In this document: positions 7,977 to 15,983 of the stretch, in pieces | Position numbering within the stretch: position 1 is the stretch's first letter | How the letters are laid out: each line of letters starts with the position of its first letter | IMG/VR virus record: IMGVR_UViG_3300008050_002961 | Span: 1 to 25,427 of that record | Strand: one strand, 5' to 3' | Origin: a virus | DNA length: 25,427 bases | The notes under the pieces: generated by a model | What the model was told of the DNA's origin: nothing | The model's database searches: none | Seen by the model: the letters and a program-made list of their open reading frames with translations, nothing else | Position numbers and translations under genes: made by a program

Positions 7977-9416
7977 TTATTCATCGTCTTCCTCAATAGG
8001 TTGATTGGCACCCTCTAGAGCACCATTGGGGTTAGTTCTAGCCTCATCTCTAGTACTGATTTCTGTGATTCTAGCGTGAGCACCGTCCATGCTGAAGTTG
8101 ATGTAGTTGCCGTCCACCAATCCACCACCGTGTCTAGCTTTCTTAACGACAGCCTTGTGGGTTCCGCCCTGAGGACCATCTTCGGCTATTTCCTCTTGGG
8201 CCTTTGGCTTAAAGATAGCAAATGAGGTGCAAAGCCAGATGATGCGATCTGACCCAGCCGCCACCGACGTGTCTTCCCTAGTGATGCCGTCACGGTTCAA
8301 CTGAATAAATGATAGACAGGCGAAATCATACTTAACAGAGAGGTTGTGTAGAGTAGTAATCTGAAACCCTAGTGCCTGATATTCTTGCATATTATTGGAA
8401 ATACCAGAGGAAGACATGAGTTTGAGATAATCGTATACCACCAAGCAGTCGTTAGTACGACCCTCCTCATCCTGTCCAACCTCTCGTAGAATCCAGCGTT
8501 TGATAGTATTCACAATGGTCTCAAATGGAGCACCAGCAACACCAACGTAGGTGTACGGCAAAGACTTGATTTCTTCGAATGCCGCTTTGACGGCGAGGTA
8601 CTTTTCCTCATTTACTGAGAACTGCCCAGTCGCAATCTCGTTAATAGGTACACCACTAATATGAGCGGCCAGCCTGTTCATATGATCTTCTTTACTCATC
8701 TCAGTATCCAACATTAGCACTGGAATACCGTTACGAGCATTGTGGAGAGACACATTGTCAGCAAATACAGACTTACCAACACCGGGACGTGCGGAGACGA
8801 TATCGATACACTTGCGTCTTAGTCCACCTCCGATAACCGCGTCATACCTAGGATATCCAGAGGTCAGACCAATTTGGTCACACTTATTCTCTATCAAGAA
8901 TTGTAGGTAGTCATCGGCACCATCGCCAAGCTGTTCTGGCTTTTGACCGTTCTCATCGTCACGTAAGAATTCCATAAGAGGATTCTCAACCAGACCAATG
9001 ATATCATCAATGGATTCGTCCCCATTGATATCGTCAATACCCCTCTCAATCTTCTTGGCAATACGTTTGGCACTTCGGGCAAACTCAAACTTCTTAATCT
9101 GTGCCGCGAAGAAAAGAACATTGTCCTGCTTAACGGGAAACTCCATCAAGGAACCAATGTATTCTAACTCCTGATCTGTGTTGATAACATCAGATAGGTT
9201 GAGTTGTTGTGCGGCAGACAGGATGGCTGGCACGTCTACTACGGCCTCGTTCTGCAAGACCTTCTCAATACACTTGTAGATAACCTGATTGTTCTGATGA
9301 GCAAAGCTACCGTGATCAATAACATCGTTGATTTCTACATATGCGTCCAGTCCATAGCTAAACAGTCCTGCCAAGACGGCTCGTTCAGCACCAATGTCTG
9401 AGAGTTTCTGATCCAT
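7977..9416 (-). CDS. dnaB: Replicative DNA helicase, DnaB type
   Basis: 479 residues, the full DnaB layout. The N-terminal helical domain starts ERAVLAGLFSYGLDAY; a linker follows, then the RecA-like motor with Walker A ARPGVGKS (209-216). The motor also has a TEMSKEDHMNRLAA segment and a Walker B-like strand LVVYDYLKLM. The H4-region equivalent includes QLNRDG. A basic segment VVKKARHGGG near residue 430 stands where DnaB has KNRxGPTG. It unwinds the fork 5'-3' as a hexamer and should work with the primase encoded after it. The last 25 residues are acidic and probably disordered. ATG 9416 follows the previous stop by 6 bases. Confidence 0.93.
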   Translation of the reverse strand: MDQKLSDIGAERAVLAGLFSYGLDAYVEINDVIDHGSFAHQNNQVIYKCIEKVLQNEAVVDVPAILSAAQQLNLSDVINTDQELEYIGSLMEFPVKQDNVLFFAAQIKKFEFARSAKRIAKKIERGIDDINGDESIDDIIGLVENPLMEFLRDDENGQKPEQLGDGADDYLQFLIENKCDQIGLTSGYPRYDAVIGGGLRRKCIDIVSARPGVGKSVFADNVSLHNARNGIPVLMLDTEMSKEDHMNRLAAHISGVPINEIATGQFSVNEEKYLAVKAAFEEIKSLPYTYVGVAGAPFETIVNTIKRWILREVGQDEEGRTNDCLVVYDYLKLMSSSGISNNMQEYQALGFQITTLHNLSVKYDFACLSFIQLNRDGITREDTSVAAGSDRIIWLCTSFAIFKPKAQEEIAEDGPQGGTHKAVVKKARHGGGLVDGNYINFSMDGAHARITEISTRDEARTNPNGALEGANQPIEEDDE

Positions 9417-9422
9417 GCTAAA

Positions 9423-9839
9423 CTAACTTCCTATGCAACGACCGCAGCGGGGGAATGAACCAAACAGCGTACTACCGTGTGCGATGAACGATTTCTTACA
9501 CACATGACACTCAACCTCTACCACGTCAGGTGCTGGCCGTGAGCGTGCCACCTTTTCATACTTAGTGGGGTCAAAGTTCTCGTCTCGATTCTCTCCCTCG
9601 TCAGTCCACTGGTTACTCTTAGCCTTCACGGGTGTTCTATGACCCCTCTGATCACCGGGTGGAGTAACAGAGAAGTCTTCATTAACGGCTGACCCTCGCG
9701 TCTTAGGCTTGTCTATGACGGCCTTGGGGTGTGCGGGTATATCTTCTAAGGGGTTTTTATCCAGTAGTTGCGACAAGATCTCTTGTTTTTCTTCTGGGGA
9801 CAACGACTCAAACAACGCTTTGAGAATATCTACACTCAT
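9423..9839 (-). CDS. Zinc-ribbon protein, unknown
   Basis: 138 residues. A short N-terminal helical region (LFESLSPEEKQEILSQLL) is followed by a polar, proline-containing linker and a C-terminal zinc ribbon with Cys111, Cys114, Cys132 and Cys135. ATG overlaps the previous stop as ATGA, with AGGAAG upstream. Its place beside dnaB suggests a replication accessory or helicase-loader-type role. That is inference from position only; I do not recognise a loader motif. Confidence 0.75.
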   Translation of the reverse strand: MSVDILKALFESLSPEEKQEILSQLLDKNPLEDIPAHPKAVIDKPKTRGSAVNEDFSVTPPGDQRGHRTPVKAKSNQWTDEGENRDENFDPTKYEKVARSRPAPDVVEVECHVCKKSFIAHGSTLFGSFPRCGRCIGS

Positions 9840-10294
9840 TTTCGTCTTCCTTTTTCAATCAGGATATCAGCTTTCCTGCGTATGTTGTGCTCACGGTTTT
9901 CTAACTTCGCTAGTCTGGAGTCCGTGACTTCCTTCCAGTCATAGATTTTTTTAGCCAATTCGTTCTCTCTGAGTACCCTGCCAACCTTAATCTCATGCTT
10001 TGCAATAGTTTGACTATCAAATTCTTGAGAGTATATGCTATTTAACGTTGAGGCACACCATCTGGCGACATTTTGCTGACCAGCACGCTCACCAGCAATA
10101 TGGTCGGCGTATTGGTAGAGCATAAAAGCGTAGTTGAAACATTCGTCTTGAGTTAACGTGTCTAGGGTCGCTAAGTCAAAAGTTTCCGCCATAGCAAAAT
10201 CAGCTTTGAATACTGTTGGTGCGGCATTCTTCAGCGTGATATACTCATCAATTCTCCTGATGAACTCTTTAAGTCTGTCAGCAGCAGCACTCAA
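9836..10294 (-). CDS. Helical protein of unknown function
   Basis: About 152 residues, mostly alpha-helical by composition, with a very basic C-terminus (NIRRKADILIEKGRRK). Not recognised. Two starts are possible. TTG 10294 has GGAG 8 bases upstream and overlaps the nuclease gene end by 17 bases. GTG 10324 adds ten residues but has no ribosome site. I prefer the first. It is coupled to the zinc-ribbon gene by a 4-base overlap, so the two may work together near the helicase. Confidence 0.68.
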   Translation of the reverse strand: MSAAADRLKEFIRRIDEYITLKNAAPTVFKADFAMAETFDLATLDTLTQDECFNYAFMLYQYADHIAGERAGQQNVARWCASTLNSIYSQEFDSQTIAKHEIKVGRVLRENELAKKIYDWKEVTDSRLAKLENREHNIRRKADILIEKGRRK

Positions 10295-10694
10295 TTTGCT
10301 TTCTCCAATATTCTTCGGGGTCACTGTAGTTGAAAACGATTAGTTCAATCTCGTTTATCTCACACCAATCAGCCTTGTTACGATCCCTCATTTGAGAGAA
10401 AAGAAAGCCAGCCTTCGTTTTGTGAAAGAACGGGGTGAATTCAAAGTGCTGTTGACCATGAACCTCTACGCCTATTTTAGCGTTCGGAATGTAGAAGTCA
10501 AGGTATAAAACAGATTTTAAGGCGGGATTGACCGTTCCCGGCAACTTTACCTCTTCGTAGACTGAATAACCCTTAAACTTTTCTCCAAGTATTTCCCTAG
10601 CGGCTCGATGATACTTAGAACACTTAGCTCTCTGCTTGGAATATTCCTTGAGATCCAGATTGTATTCCAGACCATTCAGTCCGGTTACTTTCAT
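10278..10694 (-). CDS. Vsr/PD-(D/E)XK-fold nuclease-like protein
   Basis: 138 residues. The core reads LYLDFYIP (Asp66), then IGVEVHGQQHFEF (Glu77, His79, QQH 81-83), then an RDRNKADWCEINEIELIVF segment. This is the D...ExxxxQH pattern of Vsr-like and related small endonucleases, in which the acidic residues bind metal. In phages these act in recombination, mismatch repair or homing. It follows the RecA-like gene with an ATGA overlap (10691-10694), favouring a recombination or repair role. The acidic residue after Glu77 that many relatives have is His here, so activity is not certain. Confidence 0.7.
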   Translation of the reverse strand: MKVTGLNGLEYNLDLKEYSKQRAKCSKYHRAAREILGEKFKGYSVYEEVKLPGTVNPALKSVLYLDFYIPNAKIGVEVHGQQHFEFTPFFHKTKAGFLFSQMRDRNKADWCEINEIELIVFNYSDPEEYWRKQIECCC

Positions 10695-11812
10695 ATTAGG
10701 ATATCTCTCACTTGTTGAATAAGGAAGTCTTGTAGATCTTGATTTTCAGCAATGAAATCTGAAACATTGCTAATACCCTGAAACTTGAACGCCTTCGTTA
10801 CCGCATCAGCATCCTCTGGGTTCACCTCGTTGACCTTGAGATACTTCTGGATGATTGGGTCGTCTTTGTTGTCAATGAAGCACCCAGCGGTGTACCAAGC
10901 ACCCTTGACGGATATAAGAGCGAACTGCGTAGCTATGTGACAGATCTCCTGTGCCTCATCAACCCCGACCCCATACTTGATCCAACTCTCTGCGAGGCTG
11001 TTTGGGATGCCTCCAGCGGCAGACGTAAGGATCTTCCAGTTGGCTACTTGGCCGACGTGATTGCCAGAATCTTTTGGTACTTCCCACTTGCCACGATGAG
11101 TAATCACCATATTTGTACCAACTTGATACTGTAACATATTACCAGAGTCAGCCATTTTCTTTGGGGCAAAACGGCTACTACCAGTGTTAGCAATGTTATG
11201 GGTGATAAAAATCACGATAGACTTCATACGAGATACATCGCCGCTTACACGCTTAAAGAACATGGACAGCAGTCTCGGTAAAGCGTTTCGTACACATGTG
11301 CGAATCTCACCGTTTAACTCATCCTGAGGAACCATGTTTGAAGCTGAATCAATGATACACACCAAACCCGGCTCTTGCTTAATCAGGGTTTCCAGTGCGT
11401 TCAGGTACGTCTCAGCGGACACCTTGGGTTCTTTGTCTGTAGCCTGTACGATGCTAATAGCGTCAACATCCAGATCTTTGATACCTGTGAAGTTCTCTTT
11501 GGTCATCCGACCCTCAGTGTTTAGGTAGAACACCTTCTTACCTAGTTTTTGTGCTTTAGCCGCGAAGTACAGGGCTGTTGTCGTTTTCCCGGTCTTGGGA
11601 TCTCCCGTGATATTGACACACTGTCCTTCTCTCAAGCCTCCTCCAAGAGCAAGATCTAGTGCGGGAGACACGCTGATAACATCAAATTTCTCCAGTGTTT
11701 CCAGAACCTCAGTTCCAGATTCAATAATATCACCATATTTCTTAGTAATACTGTCGACCAGTACGTCACCAGTTTCCTTAATCTTGCCCTTCTTCGCTGT
11801 TTTTTTTGCCAT
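10691..11812 (-). CDS. recA: RecA-like recombinase (RecA/UvsX)
   Basis: 373 residues. Its motor core has SPALDLALGGGLREG as in RecA, Walker A GDPKTGKTT (70-78), the catalytic-type Glu100 in YLNTEG, and Walker B CIIDSAS (Asp155). A loop-2 region after ITHNIANTG with MADSGNMLQYQVG corresponds to the RecA DNA-binding loop. It forms filaments on single-stranded DNA for strand exchange and recombination-dependent replication. The extended lysine-rich N-terminus and a C-terminal helical tail differ from bacterial RecA, as is usual for phage versions. ATG 11812 lies inside the end of the previous gene (35-base overlap), with AAGGA about 10 bases upstream. Confidence 0.92.
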   Translation of the reverse strand: MAKKTAKKGKIKETGDVLVDSITKKYGDIIESGTEVLETLEKFDVISVSPALDLALGGGLREGQCVNITGDPKTGKTTTALYFAAKAQKLGKKVFYLNTEGRMTKENFTGIKDLDVDAISIVQATDKEPKVSAETYLNALETLIKQEPGLVCIIDSASNMVPQDELNGEIRTCVRNALPRLLSMFFKRVSGDVSRMKSIVIFITHNIANTGSSRFAPKKMADSGNMLQYQVGTNMVITHRGKWEVPKDSGNHVGQVANWKILTSAAGGIPNSLAESWIKYGVGVDEAQEICHIATQFALISVKGAWYTAGCFIDNKDDPIIQKYLKVNEVNPEDADAVTKAFKFQGISNVSDFIAENQDLQDFLIQQVRDILI

Positions 11813-12248
11813 TCTCGATATTCCTTAACTTTTGTAGGATGTTTTTCTTGCCGTATGTCTTCTTGCGTACTGTTGGATTTTCTTTGTACACAACTTCTTG
11901 TTTTTCTGCCTCACTCTGTTCCTTCGCTATCAGGTGATACTTGCCAATTATCCTCTCCGCACTAGGATGGTTAAGAGAGAATATCTTTCGGAATTCATTG
12001 GAAGTAATAGCTTTGACAATACCGGCTTCGCTAAACTTCTTGATTAGCTGGTTAGCCCTGAACAATTGACGTTTGAAAGTCCAGTCCCACGGTTTTCTAT
12101 TCCAAAACTTATGTGGCAGTGAACCCTCATTCTTGTTCTCCGCGTTTTTCTTACACATAATCTCAGCCACGTAGGCCGCACAGGTACAGTGGCCACCTGT
12201 TGATTCATGTTTATACCTGCTCTTGTCTGTTCTTTTTCGTTTTTTCAT
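11778..12248 (-). CDS. Basic protein of unknown function
   Basis: 156 residues, very lysine-rich at both ends. The middle has GGHCTCAAYVAEIMC, with three cysteines and a His that could bind metal, and an LPHKFWNRKPWDWTFKRQ segment rich in aromatic and basic residues. That is compatible with nucleic-acid binding. No family recognised. The start overlaps the preceding gene by 38 bases and has only a distant GAGG. Position next to recA suggests a replication or recombination accessory. Confidence 0.7.
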   Translation of the reverse strand: MKKRKRTDKSRYKHESTGGHCTCAAYVAEIMCKKNAENKNEGSLPHKFWNRKPWDWTFKRQLFRANQLIKKFSEAGIVKAITSNEFRKIFSLNHPSAERIIGKYHLIAKEQSEAEKQEVVYKENPTVRKKTYGKKNILQKLRNIENGKKNSEEGQD

Positions 12249-12651
12249 TGTAGATCAAAGCCTCGTCGAAACAGTTGTCTAATGTGTCTTCGTACTCTTT
12301 TTCCTTGATCAACTCTGGTACAATATACATACGCTTCATCATCTTACCGTCAGACAGTACGCCAATAGTAAGATAGTGTTTCGTTTTCTGACCCATAGTA
12401 CCCAAAACCGACCTCACAACATAAATAGCGTCAGCTTCTGCCACATCTATTATAGTTCGGTTAGAGCGAAATTGCAAGTGTAAATCCTGAATAAAGACGG
12501 AATTCTTTTCACAGTATTCCTTTACGTCAAACCACTCGTCGTAGTCTTGGCAGAAAAAGTGTTCACCATTAGTAGTCATCACCTTAATGAAAACATACTT
12601 AGTGTTACTCTTCTTACTGCGATAAAATTGTGCCCATCTTTGATTATCCAT
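12211..12651 (-). CDS. Unknown protein in replication operon
   Basis: 146 residues, mixed alpha/beta composition, no motif recognised. The N-terminal WAQFYRSKKSNTKYVFIKVM begins like a small beta-rich domain, and the C-terminus is acidic then basic. ATG 12651 has AGGG about 6 bases upstream and follows the previous stop by 8 bases. It overlaps the next gene by 38 bases. Confidence 0.7.
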   Translation of the reverse strand: MDNQRWAQFYRSKKSNTKYVFIKVMTTNGEHFFCQDYDEWFDVKEYCEKNSVFIQDLHLQFRSNRTIIDVAEADAIYVVRSVLGTMGQKTKHYLTIGVLSDGKMMKRMYIVPELIKEKEYEDTLDNCFDEALIYNEKTKKNRQEQV

Positions 12652-12659
12652 GATTTCCC

Positions 12660-12974
12660 TTATCTAACAGTGGTGGTACATTTGCTGGACCGAGGTGTTT
12701 GAACCGGATCCTTCCTCATGCCATCAGCCATTTCCGCCGCATTCGGCGTCATGACCGTAGCCCCACCCGCATCGTTTCTGGCGAACTGATCGAACACTCT
12801 ACCTTTACCCTCAACCTTTGTGGGAACGGTATTATTCTTAGGTAGTGTACTGATAAACTTTTTGATTGCAATTTGTGATCGGTCTAAATCCTTACACAGT
12901 TCCTTTACTCCTAAATCTACATGATTCTCAATGTAGAATTTTTCTGCCTTACTGAGCGGTCCCTTCTTAGTCAT
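12660..12974 (-). CDS. Small protein with helix-turn-helix-like start
   Basis: 104 residues. Residues 8-45 (LSKAEKFYIENHVDLG then VKELCKDLDRSQIAIKKFI) have the spacing of a helix-turn-helix, as in phage small terminase or regulator N-termini. The rest is polar and probably disordered. It could bind DNA as a regulator; the evidence is the pattern alone. ATG has AAGGGGA upstream and overlaps the previous stop by 8 bases. Confidence 0.68.
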   Translation of the reverse strand: MTKKGPLSKAEKFYIENHVDLGVKELCKDLDRSQIAIKKFISTLPKNNTVPTKVEGKGRVFDQFARNDAGGATVMTPNAAEMADGMRKDPVQTPRSSKCTTTVR

Positions 12975-13323
12975 TCAAAAATCCCCTTTGTGCCTTTGTC
13001 AGGTAAATAGAATTGTTAGTCTTGAGGTAAGTCAAGTACAAATCGAACGTATTCTTGGAAACTCTCTTCATTTTGGTATCAAGATTACGTTGTCTCTTAC
13101 TGTACGGCCCCATGGGGTCGAGCAGTGTTCCCGTGTGTGTCAGGACGTAGTAAACCATAGCACCCCCCGCCTCAGTGTTAGAAATCGTCTTAGCATAGTG
13201 CGGTACCTTATGCTTGTTTTCTTCACCTACTAGAGATCCAGTTCTGTCGAACAGTTCTTCTTTTCGCGTATCTGAAATAGCGAATGGCTTGTTTACATAA
13301 CGCATCTGTGGTTTTTCTGTCAT
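12967..13323 (-). CDS. Unknown protein
   Basis: 118 residues, basic, with no motif I recognise. It has a GGAMVYYVLTHTG hydrophobic segment in the middle that looks like a core strand-helix rather than a membrane span. ATG overlaps the FmdB-like gene stop as ATGA, with GGAAGG upstream. Confidence 0.68.
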   Translation of the reverse strand: MTEKPQMRYVNKPFAISDTRKEELFDRTGSLVGEENKHKVPHYAKTISNTEAGGAMVYYVLTHTGTLLDPMGPYSKRQRNLDTKMKRVSKNTFDLYLTYLKTNNSIYLTKAQRGFLND

Positions 13324-13679
13324 TTCTTACCTTCCATAACGTAGCGTAGTTTTTGATTAGGAGACATCTTATTAATCTCCTTACTGGTGGCGTCACCGCC
13401 ATGTTTGTCCACCCAAGTCTTGGGTTCTTCCGGAGTTTCCTCACGCTTCTTGGCAGCCGCTTCAGCTATTCTGGTTTTGTTAGCCTTAGTATTCTTAGCG
13501 GCTAACTGACCAACGGTCTCCACTTTCTTTACCTGAAATCCCAATCCACCGGAAATAACTCTAGACAACGCTGGTTCCCCACACGCTGGACATATCTCTA
13601 GTGGTAGATCGGTCATCCCCTGTGTAACATCCTCAAGGAAATGCTCACACCCTGAGCACTCATAGTCGTAGTCTGGCAT
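13320..13679 (-). CDS. FmdB-type zinc-ribbon protein
   Basis: 119 residues. The first 45 follow the FmdB/CxxC_CxxC_SSSS family closely: MPDYDYECSGCEHF, then CPACG and a final ISGGLGF. The two CxxC pairs (residues 8/11 and 31/34) should hold one zinc. The remaining 75 residues are a charged tail ending in a basic segment. Such ribbons occur in bacteria as putative regulators and are common as small phage proteins; the partner is unknown. The start directly follows the PhoH stop, with GGAGAG upstream. Confidence 0.82.
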   Translation of the reverse strand: MPDYDYECSGCEHFLEDVTQGMTDLPLEICPACGEPALSRVISGGLGFQVKKVETVGQLAAKNTKANKTRIAEAAAKKREETPEEPKTWVDKHGGDATSKEINKMSPNQKLRYVMEGKK

Positions 13680-14333
13680 TCAACTCTCCAACGCTTGAAT
13701 CACTTCACCTAAGATACCATTACGCTGAATATCTCTATATGTTAATTCACAAATAGCACATCTATCAATACCGCCTATCTTATCAATAACGGACTGTAGA
13801 CCGCTTCTACCACATAAGTCATCCTGATGGGTGTCACCGTTAATGAGTACTTTAGAATTCTGTCCCATACGAGTGATAAACATTTTGATTTGCTCAAGTG
13901 TACAGTTCTGAGCCTCGTCCAGAATCATATATGTGTCATGGAAAGTTGCTCCACGCATGAGTTCCAGGGGGCGATATTGAATAGCACCATCGTTTGAGTA
14001 GTGACCGTAGAATGCCTGACCAAGAAAATGCTTCAGATTCTCTTCCATTGGCAGTAGATACGGTGCGATCTTTTCATTCATCTCTCCCGGCAAAGAACCA
14101 ATTTCCTTGCCGGTACTAACAAGGGGTCTCGTAACAATGACCTGTGCGGTTTCGCCCTTATGCAGTTGGTGTGCCGCTATACCGGCGGCTATAAAAGACT
14201 TCCCAGACCCAGATGGTCCGGAACAGATGATTATGTCATGCTCAATGATAGCTCGGATGTAATCTTTCTGATTAAATGTTTTAGCTTCAAGGGCAACAAG
14301 TTTAGGTTGCTTCCCCTTTTTAGATTTTCTCAT
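13680..14333 (-). CDS. phoH: PhoH-like ATPase
   Basis: 217 residues, the PhoH family length. Walker A GPSGSGKS (39-46), a TRPLVSTGKEIGSLPG segment typical of PhoH, Walker B LDEAQNCT (Asp139-Gln142) and a final INGDTHQDDL sensor region. PhoH is an RNA-helicase-like ATPase domain, common in marine phages, whose role in infection is unsettled. ATG 14333 has AAGGGG 6 bases upstream and lies 8 bases after the MazG-like gene. Confidence 0.93.
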   Translation of the reverse strand: MRKSKKGKQPKLVALEAKTFNQKDYIRAIIEHDIIICSGPSGSGKSFIAAGIAAHQLHKGETAQVIVTRPLVSTGKEIGSLPGEMNEKIAPYLLPMEENLKHFLGQAFYGHYSNDGAIQYRPLELMRGATFHDTYMILDEAQNCTLEQIKMFITRMGQNSKVLINGDTHQDDLCGRSGLQSVIDKIGGIDRCAICELTYRDIQRNGILGEVIQALES

Positions 14334-14341
14334 GTGACCCC

Positions 14342-14872
14342 TTATAGATCAGATTCTTTGACGAAGATTCCGTCGATCATTTTGCCTTTACGGTCTTTAA
14401 TGTCTTCCCATGCTTTTGCAAGACAGTCTTCGAGAGAGATATTGTTTCTCTCAGTAATATTCAGCATAACGACTAACATATCCCCAATATCATCCCTGAT
14501 ATCCTTACCCTTACACACGCTGTCGGATAGCTCACCTAACTCTTGAGCGAGTTTTAGGGTTTGGTCCTTATCTGTGCTACCGTCTATTAGGTTTCGGTCA
14601 TGGTGCCACCCAATGACATCATCAATCAACGCCGCGAGGCGGTACTTGTTAGTAGTATATTGAATAGGTAACTCATAGTTATCCATTAATCGTGCCTTCG
14701 CCCCGCGAAATAGACCATCCCTATTTGCGATAACACTGGTAACGTAGAAATTATTACCATGTTCATCTACTCCCGCCTCACATACACCAGACATAGGTAT
14801 ATCAAAGGTTCCTGCTTGCCATCCAGTCAACTGGGCCATTCTCGCCGTCTGATCCGCGTGCTGCTCTGTCAT
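14342..14872 (-). CDS. MazG-like nucleotide pyrophosphohydrolase
   Basis: 176 residues. The C-terminal half has the all-alpha NTP-pyrophosphatase pattern: ELGEL with Glu111 and Glu114, then RDDIGDML with Asp127/128 and Asp131, forming the magnesium site, and a final WEDIKDRKG helix. The first 85 residues form an extra beta-rich segment that I cannot assign. It probably removes pyrophosphate from nucleoside triphosphates, cleaning the pool or lowering ppGpp-type signals as proposed for phage MazG. The start overlaps the previous stop as ATGA, with GGAGA upstream. Confidence 0.82.
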   Translation of the reverse strand: MTEQHADQTARMAQLTGWQAGTFDIPMSGVCEAGVDEHGNNFYVTSVIANRDGLFRGAKARLMDNYELPIQYTTNKYRLAALIDDVIGWHHDRNLIDGSTDKDQTLKLAQELGELSDSVCKGKDIRDDIGDMLVVMLNITERNNISLEDCLAKAWEDIKDRKGKMIDGIFVKESDL

Positions 14873-15177
14873 AGTTTCATATCTCCAAAGTCCATGTCTT
14901 CCAAATCGTTCTTACTAGCACCAATTTTGTAACTGGTGATCTCATGTTCCTGAGGGGCGACCTGTACAGATTCGCTACTCATCCAAGGCTCAGTCCAACC
15001 AGCAATAGGGTTTTTGCCAACGTTGTCGTATGGCAGGCCAATATTCTTACGGCGTGACATACACAACCAATCAATATACTGGTGAAGAACATCGTAACGC
15101 TGAACACCAAGGTCTTTCCCTAGGAATAAGGGTTGACTCATAGGGTCCACATGTTTAAGATTGAAAATTGTTTTCAT
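14869..15177 (-). CDS. Miniature NrdB: both ends of the subunit, core missing
   Basis: 102 residues. Residues 13-29 (MSQPLFLGKDLGVQRYD) match the N-terminal arm of class I ribonucleotide reductase small subunits (KEPMFFGQPVNVARYD in E. coli NrdB). Residues 33-102 match the NrdB C-terminus: QYIDWLCMSRRKNIGLPYD against the [20 protein letters not shown] helix, KNPI with a nearby W, then SVQVAPQEHEITSYKIG and an acidic end FGDMKL like SNFQL. Equivalents of E. coli Glu350 (Glu77) and Tyr356 (Tyr83) are kept. All di-iron ligands and the radical Tyr122 are absent, because about 270 residues between the ends are missing. It should still be able to bind NrdA through its tail but cannot make a radical. 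ATG 15177 is preferred; GTG 15183 is also possible. Confidence 0.8.
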   Translation of the reverse strand: MKTIFNLKHVDPMSQPLFLGKDLGVQRYDVLHQYIDWLCMSRRKNIGLPYDNVGKNPIAGWTEPWMSSESVQVAPQEHEITSYKIGASKNDLEDMDFGDMKL

Positions 15178-15186
15178 TGTCACTCA

Positions 15187-15807
15187 TTACCAAAGTAATA
15201 CTGGTACTATTACTATGTCTTTGATTGAGGCGTCCCGCATGGTTACGCTGACCGTTTCACTGTCCGTTGAAAATTTAAGGACAATATCATACCGCTTACC
15301 CTTTTGGATATCCGTAAGGTTAACTTGATCACCGTCGTTTGGGAGGAACACTTCTACGGATTTCATCTCATAGTACACTCTCTGTACGTAAAGTATGAAA
15401 ACGCCAGATGGAGAATGAGAATTGTCTTCTATTACACGTCCCTGCTGACCCTCGCCCTCTAAGACATTGGTCTGATCGTTAGGTTCCGGTTTTGGGTCAG
15501 CGACCACATCCCATTTCTTACTCTTACCCTCGAAGAAAACCGTCTTTTCTTCTGTCCTCTCTTCATCTGTATAAAAAGCAAACTCACCCTCTATTATGGG
15601 TTCTTCATCTATATCTATGAAAGGTTCTAACTTTCCATTCCCCATTATAGGGTCTAACGTAAAGCTGGTAGTCAGCCCAAAATGAGTAAGCCCAAAGTGA
15701 CTTGGAGCAGCCGTCCCCACTACGGTAGCTACCAGAGGCTCACTAATAGGAAGTAAAGCCCCAGCAAATAACCCGCTCAACGCTTTGTTAAATGTTCTTC
15801 TATCCAC
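15187..15807 (-). CDS. Tat-signal exported protein, unknown
   Basis: 206 residues. The N-terminus MDRRTFNKALSGLFAGALLP is a twin-arginine signal (RRxFxK followed by a moderately hydrophobic stretch) and should direct a folded protein across the host inner membrane; a cleavage site near residues 32-35 is possible. The mature part is acidic and beta-rich, with no known domain. GTG 15807 has GGGAG 8-9 bases upstream. It is the first clear gene after the strong promoter at 15944-15972, so it is probably made early and in quantity. Confidence 0.75.
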   Translation of the reverse strand: MDRRTFNKALSGLFAGALLPISEPLVATVVGTAAPSHFGLTHFGLTTSFTLDPIMGNGKLEPFIDIDEEPIIEGEFAFYTDEERTEEKTVFFEGKSKKWDVVADPKPEPNDQTNVLEGEGQQGRVIEDNSHSPSGVFILYVQRVYYEMKSVEVFLPNDGDQVNLTDIQKGKRYDIVLKFSTDSETVSVTMRDASIKDIVIVPVLLW

Positions 15808-15821
15808 GGTATTTTCTCCCG

Positions 15822-15941
15822 TTAGTTGTTTTCGTCTGCAAAATCATTGATACCCTTCCTGATTTGTTCCCCTTGATCTATTTGTTCTTCGGTTATTTCT
15901 TTCTCTCCATAGCTCTGTGCGGACCATCCGGGAGGATCACT
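15822..15941 (-). other. Promoter-proximal leader with an open frame lacking a start
   Basis: The leader between the promoter and the Tat-signal gene. One frame is open from just after a TAG at 15944-15942 to TAA 15824-15822. It reads like a real protein (PGWSAQSYGEKEITEEQ then IDQGEQIRKGINDFADENN) but has no ATG, GTG or TTG. A GTG at 15940, very near the expected transcription start, lies one frame away and stops after 15 codons; a -1 shift would join the two. This may be a leader peptide, a decayed gene or chance. Confidence 0.25.
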
Positions 15942-15943
15942 CT

Positions 15944-15972
15944 ATTATATCCCTCAGACCCCGTATTGTCAA
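15944..15972 (-). promoter_or_regulatory. Consensus sigma70 promoter of the replication operon
   Basis: Minus strand TTGACA (15972-15967), 17-base spacer, TATAAT (15949-15944): an exact match to the bacterial housekeeping consensus. It sits directly downstream of a terminator and upstream of the long operon that runs to at least 4473. The host polymerase could read it without phage factors, which suggests early expression. Confidence 0.88.
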
Positions 15973-15983
15973 TAGAAAAGTAC

